Part shown: one piece after another, positions 22,176-33,436 of the stretch
How positions within the stretch are numbered: position 1 is the first letter of the stretch
How the letters are laid out: each line of letters starts with the position of its first letter
Assembly (NCBI GenBank): GCA_036926305.1
Contig: JAXCHB010000267.1
Location: forward strand, 124,001 to 188,000
Source of the DNA: Uropetala carovei
Taxonomy: Eukaryota > Arthropoda > Insecta > Odonata > Petaluridae
Reading direction: 5' to 3'
Length of the DNA stretch: 64,000 nt
The notes under the pieces: generated by a model
What the model saw: the letters and a program-made list of their open reading frames with translations, nothing else
The model's database searches: none
Told to the model about the DNA's origin: nothing
Position numbers and translations under genes: made by a program

Positions 22176-25153
22176 AACATGTCTATTATTTTTCGAAGTA
22201 GAGATGAAATTGCGTGAAATGCTATTAAATAACTAATTTTATCAAAATTATAATTATGGTTGATATTTATATCGCTGTTGTAAAACGGCCTAATTGATAA
22301 AAATTTCTATTATACGTGCTTAATATTTTATTTATATGAGAATGGATATAAGATTTATCAATATCAGCTTGACAACGGATTATTTCTCTTTAGAGAGATA
22401 TTTTTTACTTTTGACTAACTAATAATTTATCTTTTTAAATAATCACAGTTAAACAAAAATACAATATAAAATTTCTTCTGATTATTACGAAAGTGTAAAT
22501 TTTTCTTATTTTTTAAACGAAAAAGCTCAAGTTAACAAATTTTTATATCGAACTTGAACACTACGAAAACTGTAAATATTGCGTTGTTTTTTCTACCAGT
22601 GTTGTTTACTATTTGAGTTGTATAATAAATAGAACCTTAGATTCCGTATATAATATTATTCGTAAAAGTATCAATAATATATTCATACTCTTCGTTTGAT
22701 GGGCATCAACGTCCGAATATAATCGTTGTAATAATTATAAAATTATACAAGCTACATAAAATTAGATTATCTCATTCTTCCGTTGATGTCCATATTTATT
22801 TACGATTCGCCGTATTGTTGACCGTGCGGATTGTTGTATGTAAATTGAAAAAGGGACTGGCAAGTCATATCGTAAGAAAAAGAACAAGGTACCTTATATA
22901 GATGCCGTAACTTATCATGACAGAAATTACAATGACCGTATAGAATACTTATTTAGACTCTAAATTTTAGAGTATTCGGATGCATTGTATCTGAAGAGTT
23001 TTACTTTCTGAATCATTCGAATGATCGCAATTCTCCCGGACCCCTCGTATAGATCAAGTCTTTTAATTTCATTTATTCGGCATTTCTTCAGCATTGATAC
23101 ATTTGATTGATTTAACGACCAAGCAACTGGCTACTAGACCTTCTTCCAACTATCTATGTTCCTTTCTCCCAATTTCGCCACCTGCATCCTCATGAACTCC
23201 TCATCTCTATAACGACGAAATGTATGAATCCTGAAGCTCTTCTCCATTAGACATCCGTGGCCTTCCCACCTATTTCTACTTCCTGTAGACCAAGTACTTT
23301 TTATTAACTGATAAGGTGTGGAAGAGTTTTTAAAAAACTCCTCCACACCCTATTAATGGGATCTTTACTGCTGTCCTTTACCTGCATAATACGTGGATAA
23401 ATCATATTATAAAAATATGTAGAAAGCATTTATTGTGAAAAGTATGTTTATAAGTTTAAGTAATTTGTTTAAAACTTAAATATTAAATTATTTTATTATT
23501 ATATTTTTTCAAATAATTCTCGCGACGTTTGAGCAATGTGTTTCATCGAATTATGTAACGAATCAGTATTATTAAGAAAAAATACTTTTACGCTTACTTT
23601 GCAATCCACCTACATATTTAAGCATCCCTCTTTCCACTTAAGCGGTGAAATCCAATTCGAAAATTTTGGTCTGTTGAAATGTCTTCTTCCTCGCAGGGAA
23701 CAATGACTTTTGGCGCATCATATGCACGAAAAGATTACATATTCCTGCTCCGTTCAGAATCTCTGAGCCTTCCAGGATTGAGCGAGATATAGTCATCTGC
23801 ATTCATTTTTCCCGCGTCGTCAGAAATCGGAAAGGGGAAGCACTCTGTTCGGAGGAGATTAGAGGGAGACCAGATGTTGAAAGGTTCGCGTGCAATTCGT
23901 TATCGCGATTGTGTGTTTGAAGTGAGCTTCCGCGAAGCTCGTACGATAAAAATTCATGGATCGAGTCATCTCATCTCCGCAAATGGAAGATGAAGGAGCA
24001 GAGATCGATCGAAAACGTTTATGCGCACTGAATGAGTGTGAAATCAAAGCGAGCGGATTGGTTGTCGATGCACAATATCATTCAAACGAGCTTAGGATAG
24101 GTTTTTGACAAGGCATCTCAATTTTTTCTGCGAATGAATAATATCTTTCATAAATAATATTTTATGTGTAGCTACACATTTTTTCTGTTAAAACCTATTT
24201 TCCTAAGATCCCTCATGGTTGTACTTGGCGCGCGTATCTCCTAGTTTTATATTTTATTGTAAAGTGCTTTGAATCCTCACTCGGAGAAAATAAATAATGA
24301 AATAATTTTTAAATTCCTTTTTTACATGAATGTAATTTTTAACACAACTATCTCGATGAATGATATTCAGTAAAAAACGGATTGTTAAAGCTAATATAAT
24401 GATAATTTCGGTTTTCATGTAAAATATATTTCAATTGTTACTCAGCATAAAGCAGTTATGAAGTTCAAATCTTGCTAAAGTTATCCATACATTATTTCAC
24501 ACCACGCGTGTGTACATCTAGAAATCTTTTGAGTTCAATCGTTTTCTTTTATTCAACACTTTTGTATATGCTATCAAATAATTGAAATTCTATTGAACTA
24601 TCAAGATAATTTCCACGCTTCGCATGGCTGCAAACTTCGTCATTCACAGTCTACATTGCGATCTAAGATTAAATAGAATCATCTATATATATCACAGTCA
24701 AAATAAAAATTATATAAAATTTAATAATATGATTGTTTATGGAGATCCAATGCTGGTGTTCGGCCTTATGGAAGTGCGCTCCGATGCGTCTCTTTCAAAC
24801 CCTGAGTTATGCTATTCAACAGCTCTGCCTTTGAGTCCTACCTTCACGTTCACTTTAGTCACCCATTTGCTGGCTGAAAATGGCAAGTGTAAAAACCGAA
24901 ACAGTCGGCTAAAGGAGACAACACTGACGAAAACTCTGTGTGAGGGCTGCAGTAATCGGCAATTTCTGCCATCGAAATCCGCGTTTATATTAGATGTAGA
25001 TAATAGATAAGATAAGATGTAAATAACATCATCACGTGGAGTACTAATTGTCCTTACACGTCTCCTGATATAATACTGTTATGAAGAAGGGAAACCATTA
25101 AATGCTCTATCGCAGGGCTCTTGGGGTTTTTTTTGCCGTCATACTCCTTTGAG
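22176..25153. other. Intergenic DNA with one near-perfect palindrome
   Basis: AT-rich with no gene. Around 23315-23350 there is a palindrome of about 35 bp (separate entry). At about 23110-23346 the DNA is less AT-rich and a minus-strand frame of 70 codons is open, but it matches nothing I can name. The 24624-25010 frame (128 codons) has no recognisable domain. Confidence 0.5.
23315..23350. repeat. Near-perfect palindrome
   Basis: GGTGTGGAAGAGTTTTT is followed directly by AAAAAACTCCTCCACACC. The arms pair over 17 bases with one mismatch and no loop. It could extrude as a cruciform or hairpin. It is not an obvious transposon end, because there is no spacer and no target duplication. Confidence 0.85.
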
Positions 25154-25437
25154 CAGTGGTTATCAACCGGAGAGACATGACATCTCAGGTTGACGCGACG
25201 AATATTGAGGACTGGTGCGAATATTTTATGAATTCACTGTGTATCATATTCTGGCTTATAAACGTTAATAAAACCAGGAGAATAAACACTCGTGCTTATT
25301 TAAAAGCCGAAAATTTATCTTTATGTGGTAGGGAAAGCCCAATTCATCTTTAAAGGTGACTTGAAGATAATGGAACTGTAAACGGATGATGAGCTGAAGA
25401 TAAGGTGATGCAGACAAAAAAAGGTTAAGAACTACTG
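25154..25437 (+). mobile_element. hAT-type MITE, family M1, copy 1
   Basis: The ends are CAGTGGTTATCAACC and GGTTAAGAACTACTG, classic hAT-style inverted ends. The 8-bp flanks CCTTTGAG (25146-25153) and CCTTAGAG (25438-25445) differ at one base. The interior matches the element at 25985-26271 in opposite orientation, including AACCAGGAGA.TAAACA and AGCCCAATT.ATCTTTAAAGG. There is no transposase; it would have depended on a related autonomous hAT. Confidence 0.9.
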
Positions 25438-25984
25438 CCTTAGAGCATTCTTTTAATGGTCAAATACTCCCAAGTACATTTTAAAGCGATGACTACATGC
25501 ATAGCACTCGTATTAAGTTAAATAACTTGTGTTAATAATAAAAAATTCACGGTTTTGCTTATTTTTTTCTGTTTTGTAACGTTATTCTTACTCGTAACGT
25601 CGCAACATTTGCTTACGAAGTGACGCACGAAAGGCGAAGTAAGAAGAAAATTTATAATTTTTAACACTTTATTATAACTCCCTTCAACACGGTTGACGTA
25701 TCGCTATGGGAACGGGTACAAAAGATAGAAAACTCTTGCTATAGCGCATGAACACAACGAAAAGCGACCTCTAAATTTCAAGACATTGAAAGGTTGCCTT
25801 AGTTTTGGAGAAATCATCCAATAATAATTGTACTGCGTCACAGAGAATGATGAAGGATAGATACCAGGCTTATGTAGCAAATTGGAATGGCGAATCCATC
25901 ATTTGTACGGTAATTTTAATAAGTGCCTCATCGATCACCCAATTTTTAGTGAGTTTATTGTCGACGCTTTCACATGATATATAT
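25438..25984. other. Spacer between the two M1 MITEs
   Basis: It begins with the right 8-bp flank of the first MITE. AT-rich, with no gene or repeat recognised. Confidence 0.5.
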
Positions 25985-26271
25985 CAGTGGGTCTCAACCT
26001 TTTTTTGTCTGTGTCACCCTATGTTCTGTTCATTCGGTTACGCGTCGCCCCGTTTACAGTTACATTATCTTAATGTCACCTTTAAAGATAAATTGGGCTT
26101 TTCATACCACAAAAGATAACATTCTGGAATTTAAATAAGCACGACTGTTTAATCTCCTGGTTTTATTTATGTTTATAAGCCAGTATATTATACACTGTGA
26201 ATATTCGCGTCACTCCTCAATTACCGTCGCGTCACTCTGTGGTGTCATGTCACCCCGGTTGAGAACCACTG
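25985..26271 (-). mobile_element. hAT-type MITE, family M1, copy 2 (inverted)
   Basis: The ends are CAGTGGGTCTCAACC and GGTTGAGAACCACTG, with GTCACCCT and GGTGTCATGTCACC just inside. Read on the minus strand it aligns with copy 1 over most of its length. The flanks are TGATATAT before, possibly followed by an extra AT, and TGATATAC after, consistent with an 8-bp hAT target duplication. Confidence 0.88.
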
Positions 26272-29200
26272 TGATATACGGACGATTTTCCAGTCTCCAA
26301 GAAGGGTTGGAAGCCGCAAGAAATTGTTTTTTCTCGTCCTAGAAAAGCTCTATTTTAGTCTGTAGCAGACAAAAACGTTTCGTCCATGCATATTCCCTGT
26401 CAGTTTCAATAAGCAACGTAATGTTAGTAAAAATGTATGTATATATTTGCGTATTTTTCTCGTACATGTGATAATATAGTATTTGCTTCCTCTATCGTGT
26501 CTTTCGTCACAAATGAATGGAAATGCAATTAAAGTTCCACGATGAATCTTTATATTCGGGCAGAATTAAAGTTGATTGACATACCAGTTTAGTCACCCAT
26601 AAAAAATTATGGCTTGGTATGTATGATGTATTAAATTAAACTTAAAGCAGTTCAAAATAGGAAAATCGGCGTTAATTCAAAATTTCAACATAAATTAACT
26701 AATGATATCATTATTGTCAACCTTTGATAAATATTACAAAATATGTCTATTATGACTTTGAGCATTGATTAAAGTTACATAATTTTTCAAACCGTTTGCA
26801 TAGGCAAATTAACGCAACACAAAAGAATACCTGGAAATATAATCAACAACATTTTTTTCTGTTCAAAAGGACAAAAACGAAATTCTGTAAAGAATTTGAA
26901 AACAGGAATTAATATTTTTCCCATATAAAAGCAATGAACACTCAAATGACGACAGTGTGGGTCGACATAATAGTTAAAATTTTCATTGATAAACGCGAGA
27001 AATTGCCCTTTTTTATGATTTCAAAATAATTTTTCGTCTAATTCGGAATTTTAACTCCCTTATTTTTTCCTTACATACGCTTAGGTGTCGAGTGGAACAA
27101 TGTGTGAAAAAATGTCATCAAATCGATTCTAAACTAAAAGTGCCTAAAAAATCGTTACAAAAGTACTGTGGTGAATTATTACATAAAAGTACTGCCATCT
27201 ACACCTCACGTACTCCGTTCGCCTTCTGTTTACCTGATACATACGAATTACACGAAATTCCCTTTGTTTCCTTAAGAAAATACGTCCGGAATTACGAAAA
27301 GCAGAAAGAACAACTTCACAAAGGAGTTTTGTGACATAGCCGGGAGGCAAAAAGGTTCCAGGTTCAGCTGATATCTCTGTATTTGTTTTTCGGTGTATGA
27401 TTTTACGTAGCTAAGACCCTCGCGCAAAAGGGACTTCATTTAAAAAAATATCTAGCAGGAAACTCAGACGCAGGCCTACGTAGCCAACGGAATACATAGC
27501 TAAGAACTGTTCAGCAAGGACATTTCATGTCATCCGAAGAGCTATGATTTGAAATATGGAATCGTTTTTGATAGTTCGGTTGTAGGTTAAAATATGACAT
27601 TTCACTTCACCTACTTTCTTTATTTAGATTCATAATCTGATCTTCGAAAATATAGTCCGTTTTTCACTTCGAGTCTGTAGAAAATGAAAATTGTTTCATT
27701 TGTACGTGAAATATTTTTGGTAGTTCTGATCGGTTTAATGAGATTATTTTTATAATAAATATCCCATCTCTGCCTGTATGAGTACAGCATTATGTCGTTT
27801 AGGAAGGGATTTGAATCAAGATACCCAATTCGTACTTTTCGAAAGAAAAGGCTAATTCCAGCACCGGGTTTCCTTCCTTTCAGTGTGAATGTGCCTGTGG
27901 ATAAGAATTTATCCTCCACGTTGAAGGGTTGTGAAATAGGTTGGTACTCTACCTTATATGATAATTCCCAAGTGTCCGTATGTCATGGCATATGAAACGC
28001 CGGCGACATAAGGCACAGGGGAATATTATCTCCCTATCACAAAGTGATCAAGAGAGAGAGAGAGAGAGAATGGGAAGAGTATTAATTGAATTCCTTAGTC
28101 ATTTTGACTGGCAGTTCCACCATAAATGCGAAATTCTTAAATAGTTTTCTTCCCGTTCTTTGAACAGATATTCAACTAGCTCACTTAGAGCTTCATAGTA
28201 CCTTTTTATAAGAACCCGAGAGTAACGAAACAGGCTGATTAGCCTAATCCGTGAAGTGAAGAGTATGACTTAGATTTATTTGAGCTTCTTACCATTAACT
28301 CTTAATTGTATAAACCTTAATTTTTCAATAGCAATCTGGTTTAATAATGATGAGCATACGAATAACTTATGCCATTCATCCATAGACTAAGGTACATTAA
28401 TGTAGGGTAGAGACGCCAGTCCCACAATTTCAATGTTTCCAAAAGTGTAAAAACAAGTAAGTAGTCAAATAAGAAAGTAAAACCGCCTTAGGGTGAAAGG
28501 AGATCGTTCATCCTCAGCGAACGTTTGAGAGAAGCCAAAAATATATTCGCAAAATAACGGAAGAAACAGCTCTCGGCGCTTGTTTGTTTGTTCTGGAAGT
28601 GAAACACTTTCGTGAGTAACAACGGAACTTTAGGTTATCTGACGAGACACGCAATTAAGAAAGGTAGTCGCGGAATGTCTTTCTTTTTTGCGATATTAAA
28701 GCAAAACCATGCTATTTAGTATGATCTGCTGCAATTTAGCGTAAATACTCTCGTATAAGGCGCAGGACGGTTTTTCGCTACATATTCAGTGATTTTTCTA
28801 TATACCCGCGCATAGCAAGAATTTTGTATCAGTCACTTATTTATCATTTAATGGCGAAAATGTTGCATTACATTGTCTGTGTCACTGCGATATGATAAAT
28901 CAATCTATGAAACTTACATACGTCTTCAGTTTCTCACAAAAATATTAGTACTTCTATCAATTTTTTATAAACAATGCCGCCATTATGTTCATGAGTGATT
29001 ATGAACCTAGATTTCACGGTGTCCAAGGGGAACGTGGCATAGTTACCGACTGAAAACAGTAGTTCAGCTGCGCTTAGAACCCCTCGGATGCCGTATTTGG
29101 ATAAAGCCACGTCCTTTATTCACGCACTAACCACCACCGTAAATGTTAACGCGAATAAATTATATTGTACGAGACACAGTATTGCAAATTATGTAACGTG

Positions 29201-31441
29201 TTTTGAAACTATGCATCAGTGTAATATAAGAGAACTTCGAAAGTCATCTAGAAGAAATACATCAAAATATAGGTGGTGCTCAAGATTAGTACGCGATTGC
29301 ACACGTTTCTTCAATTCTCGGCACTGTCTTTCCAAGGGTTGCCTGGAAATTTTACTGCCTATTTAGAAAATTTAATGGAACTTACGACAACTACAGGTAA
29401 TACAGGAAAATTTCTTTTTTAATTTCTTAAGACCTTGGTTAATATCATAATTATGAAACGGGCATGTTAATCGAAGTCGCAGCAAATATAATATATGTAT
29501 ATATACGATGATTACGAAAACACAGGCGAAGAAGAATGTGTCCGTTACCAGGAATTTCTTAGATTTTGTGATACTAAAAATTTCCTTTATAACTTACATA
29601 TGAAACTAAACATTTTGCTATGTTTATTTAATATTTTATTATTTGCGTTTATTCTTCAAGATATCATCGAGAAAACTTATGTGAATAGGTGTCTTGACAG
29701 CATTTAATATCAGCCCAAAATCAGGGTGACGTAAAAAGACTTTTGAGGTCGACGTCATTTGAGGTAGGGCCATAATAAAAATACAACGGTTACTGTATAC
29801 CCTCGTATAATACGCACACTGACTTTCAGTCCGAATATTTTGGGGAAAAATTATTTACGGTACCAAGAATGAAATTATTTGATCAATGTCATTAAAAATG
29901 TATGCGACATAGCGTGCCTCTCGATGCGGAGATTATGTCATTTCGGTACGAATTTTTCTAACTTACAGCCATAAAGCGTGCATCCAGCGAATTCGCAATA
30001 CAAACGCAGGAGAAATGCACGAGAAAGCGGAGAGACCGTAATATTGACGGGCGTATGCGGAGATGGGGAGATCCGTACATGCAATATTGGGATTTTCGAA
30101 ATACCAGCGACGGCGACGCGGTCATGCAGTGAGAGGTGGTCGGCGCCGAGAGATAATGATCGAATGGGCACAAAAGGACGGAAGAGGAGTCAAATTGAGG
30201 TACGGAACGAAAGAGTAGAGAGGTTCGCCTGAACGGGTTGGATGAGAGAGAAACAGAAGAAATATTCCTGCGAGACGTAATTACGTCTTTGTCGAACCTA
30301 CGAATCGACCCGAAGCTGTAATAATGTCGCGAATTCCATTAATGAAACCGACGGATATAACGGTAAATGTGTGATTGTTCGCGAGCAATCCATTAACTCT
30401 GGGAACGTTCGTTGGCATTCAAAACAGTAATATCGCGAAAATGGCGTTCTTTTGCAAAAAAGGAAACGTGTATATAGAGCACGGGTGTCCAAACAGATGG
30501 ACGGGCGAAGATTTTTTTTTAAAGGGTGCGTGAAAATTTTAAATACGACACTTTTCCTATCAAGTGCACACAACAAATATTGCTCTGTAATAGGATGTTA
30601 TGATGTTGAAAATGCGAATAACTCTTTAAAACGTTTTAGACATGTTTAAACCGACAAAGGTGCTTGGAAAAAGAAAAAGTATTTCGATATTTAGGCCCGT
30701 TCCTTTAAATAAGATTGTTTAAAAAAATAATGAACTTTGCAATTAATAATCTTATTTGCTTTTTTTAAATGAAAATATAGGTACTTCGCGCAGTCACTTT
30801 GGACGAGATGCTATAAAACTAAAATGAGAAATGATTAAATTTTTTAATCGTTTAGATTTGCAAACACGAGTTATGTGTTTTATCCAAGTACCGTAATTTC
30901 ATCATCACTTTAAATACTTTACAATGGAGAAGGTATTCATTTTTTTAAATACTAGAGGGTGTATATCAGCAAAACATTGTTGAAGGTTACTGATCTAGAT
31001 GGTTTTCTTGTATTTAGAGCATTTAAAAAAAACAAATACTATAATCGATCTAGTTGCTCATTATTACAAAATTCCCTTATGGGTTTTTCATCATGCAAGA
31101 AGAGAATAAACAGTATAGGAGTTATTCGATAACGTAACCGAAATCCATGCGGTTAATTGTTTACTTCCAAAGTTTTTTCTAAAACACTAGATTCGGTAAT
31201 TGTTATTATCTTTATTTCGCTATGGTCGATCCAACGTTTATTTTGCTTATCCGAATAGTTAATCTCAAAGGACAATAATAAAACCTCATGTATTTGGTAA
31301 GATTTGATGAACTTAATCTCTAAAAGAAACCTCGCATTCATATCTTCTACAAAAATTGATGATTTTAATTTTGTTTTATTTCATTTATACCAATACGTAT
31401 TTAATTCTACTTTACTTACAAACTAAGTTTAAAGTTTTCAC
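26272..31441. other. Intergenic DNA, no gene seen
   Basis: Long AT-rich stretch. Small points: a GA array at about 28051-28068; ends resembling pogo/Tigger TIRs (TACTCTCGTATAAGGCGC at about 28746 and TACCCTCGTATAATACGC at about 29800), both in the same orientation and without partners; and a hAT-style start CACGGGTGTCCAAAC at about 30481 without a matching right end. GC-richer DNA with many CG dinucleotides lies at about 29975-30460 without a recognisable exon. Confidence 0.5.
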
Positions 31442-32162
31442 TAGAGATGCACCGAAATATCTACTACATCTACTATTCGGCTTCTGCTTCGGTCTTGGTG
31501 TGGTCAAGGTCGAATAACCGAAGGCTATCCAAATACCAAATTATTTCTATATTTTTACTTTTTTTAATGAAGGGAATAATATGGAATATTTACTATTGTT
31601 TAACAACATACAGGGGTATATAAAGTGCTTGTGCGATTTTCAATAAAATGTTAATGAAATTGTGCATCCATCATTATCAACCAAACCGCCAGGTTTCTCT
31701 GGAGTTAAACAGGAGATTATTCAATACCTTGGTGAGGCACTATTCGAAAAAAAGGAATGTCCAATAACGTTTTTAGAAAGAAGAAAGCAGCAGTATCCCA
31801 CATTGGCAAAAATTTCACCGAAATATCTTATCCTTCTCCAGCCTTTGTAGAAAGTGAGCGAATCTTTAGCATTGCGGGTGTTCAATACAGTGATCGCAGA
31901 AGCAATCTGGTGGAAATCAATGCAGAGAAATTATTGTTTTTGCTCTAAAAAATAAAACTTTTGAAATCTGATCATTGCTACTAGCAGCAAAAAACTGTAG
32001 TAATAAATAAATAAAATGGTTATTTGATAAATTTTCAGTTTTATCTTGGTAATTTAAAAATTATTGCTATGACAGTGTTAATCGGCCTCGGCTTCGCTTT
32101 CGGCCGAATGTCGACTTTAATATTCGGCCGTTCGGCTAAAAACCATATTCGGTGCATCTCTA
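31442..32162 (+). mobile_element. hAT element, internally deleted, with transposase C-terminus
   Basis: The left end TAGAGATGCACCGAA and right end TTCGGTGCATCTCTA are perfect inverted ends of hAT type. The flanks GTTTTCAC (31434-31441) and ATTTTCGC (32163-32170) agree at six of eight bases, the two differences being transitions. Subterminal zones carry repeated TTCGGC/GGCTTCGG words. At 721 bp it is far shorter than a full hAT and keeps only the dimerisation domain of the transposase (31663-31948). A relative lies inverted at 10010-10259. Confidence 0.93.
31663..31948 (+). pseudogene. hAT transposase C-terminal dimerisation domain, frameshifted
   Basis: In one frame the sequence reads EIIQYLGEAL, then FLERRKQQYPTLAKISPKYL. 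In the next frame it continues YPSPAFVESERIFSIAG, then DRRSNL and EKLLFLL before a stop. This is the order of the hAT C-terminal domain: the region preceding YP.LAK, then the P...VESER.FS.AG signature, the RR.RL-like motif and the terminal LLFL. The frame change falls near 31830. The catalytic core is absent, so the copy is dead. In intact elements this domain dimerises the transposase. Confidence 0.93.
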
Positions 32163-33436
32163 ATTTTCGCCTAATCCAGATATAACACTTCCACACCGGT
32201 GTGACGCGCGCACGCCATGACACTACAAACCTAACATATGTGACGTCATAAATTTATTCTTAGCGTAATTTCCAAAATGCTCTTACCTGACCGCTTTCTT
32301 GAAAATCTTTCAATAATTTAATTACCGTTAATTAGGCTGGTATGGAGAGGTACGTGAAAATGGTGAAGTGATTTTCCTGTCCCACTCCACTATGCTAAAA
32401 CATTGAATACCTTTTATATCCTTATTCATAGTGACAGCAATACAATCTTTTGCTGCGAAAGATTTCATGAAAGCTAAAATAAGAAGAAAAATTACAATAT
32501 TTTATGCTTTTGCTTATCCTTTTGTAATTTTTGACCTACTTCCATTTGAAACCCCCTGGTTGGTGATGGGTGCTGAGTCAACTATGTATGCGTATGAAAG
32601 TTTACGCAATTAATGAAGGTGAATAGTAAAAATGCATTTTAAAATATTACTGAAAAAATATGGCTTAAGTCAGGGATGTGAAAAATAAACGCGTTTTTAA
32701 AAAAACAGGAGGCCAAGTAAAGATAAAAAACATCTCTAATTTTAAACACGCTCCTTTATAACCGCAGTTTGCTAGAAAAGCGCCGACACATTCCCTGACT
32801 CCCTTGAACAAATAAAGTACATTTCTCCATAACCACGACTCTAAATGCATAAGCAGCTGGAGGAGTTGGCTCTCTTGGCGCCGCCAAGCGTGATCCCTTG
32901 GGAACCGCGAATCGATGTGCAATTTTCTGGCTCGGCGCGCGGGGGCGAAAGTGCGGCGAACACGACAAGTAGAGCGGTGGCTCATGTGATCCCATCAGTG
33001 GGGTCTCTTTTGTGTGGCAGTTGCTGGCGGTCCGCGAGAACCGATTGTGCTCCACTCAACCTTGGACACGTAATATTCGTCTCCTTCGTGGGAGAATTCC
33101 GTAGCAGGTGTTGAGAATGGCGAGCGAGAATGCAAAGTCTTGCCCGCGTCGTTTCTGGTCCTTTTTTCCACTTAAAATGTTCCGCCTTTTGCTACAACGG
33201 GACTTGAAAGTCCAGCTTTTGAAGCCATTTTTTATAATAGTGGCAACCAGAAGCGTGCGTAAACCTCCTTATGTTGCGACGTTGTTAGTTCGAAAAACTC
33301 TTTCGTTTCTCCTTCTAAAGTCAAGCCTTCACATATAAGATATATATGTATATAATATTGTAAATTATCTCTGAATTACAAGGGGATTTTTAAAAATTTG
33401 CAAAATTTCTATGGAATTTTTAGGAAAAAAGCCTAA
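32163..33436. other. Intergenic DNA with a GC-rich block at about 32760-33220
   Basis: The block is much richer in G, C and CG dinucleotides than its surroundings (GGCTCGGCGCGCGGGGG at about 32931, TTGGCGCCGCCAAGCG at about 32875). The GGCGCCGCC dyad is conspicuous. Open frames on both strands here are short and mutually exclusive, and none resembles a known protein. It might be a small CpG island or a fragment of foreign or ribosomal-type GC-rich DNA. I cannot tell which. Confidence 0.4.

Noticed and set aside
24624..25010. 128-codon frame
   Set aside because: No recognisable domain or conserved motif. Composition changes along its length and no gene context surrounds it.
28740..29830. A pogo/Tigger element between TACTCTCGTATAAGGCGC and TACCCTCGTATAATACGC
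   Set aside because: Both words point the same way, so they cannot be the two ends of one inverted-repeat element.
30478..30500. hAT-type start CACGGGTGTCCAAAC
   Set aside because: No matching right end or duplicated flank could be found downstream.
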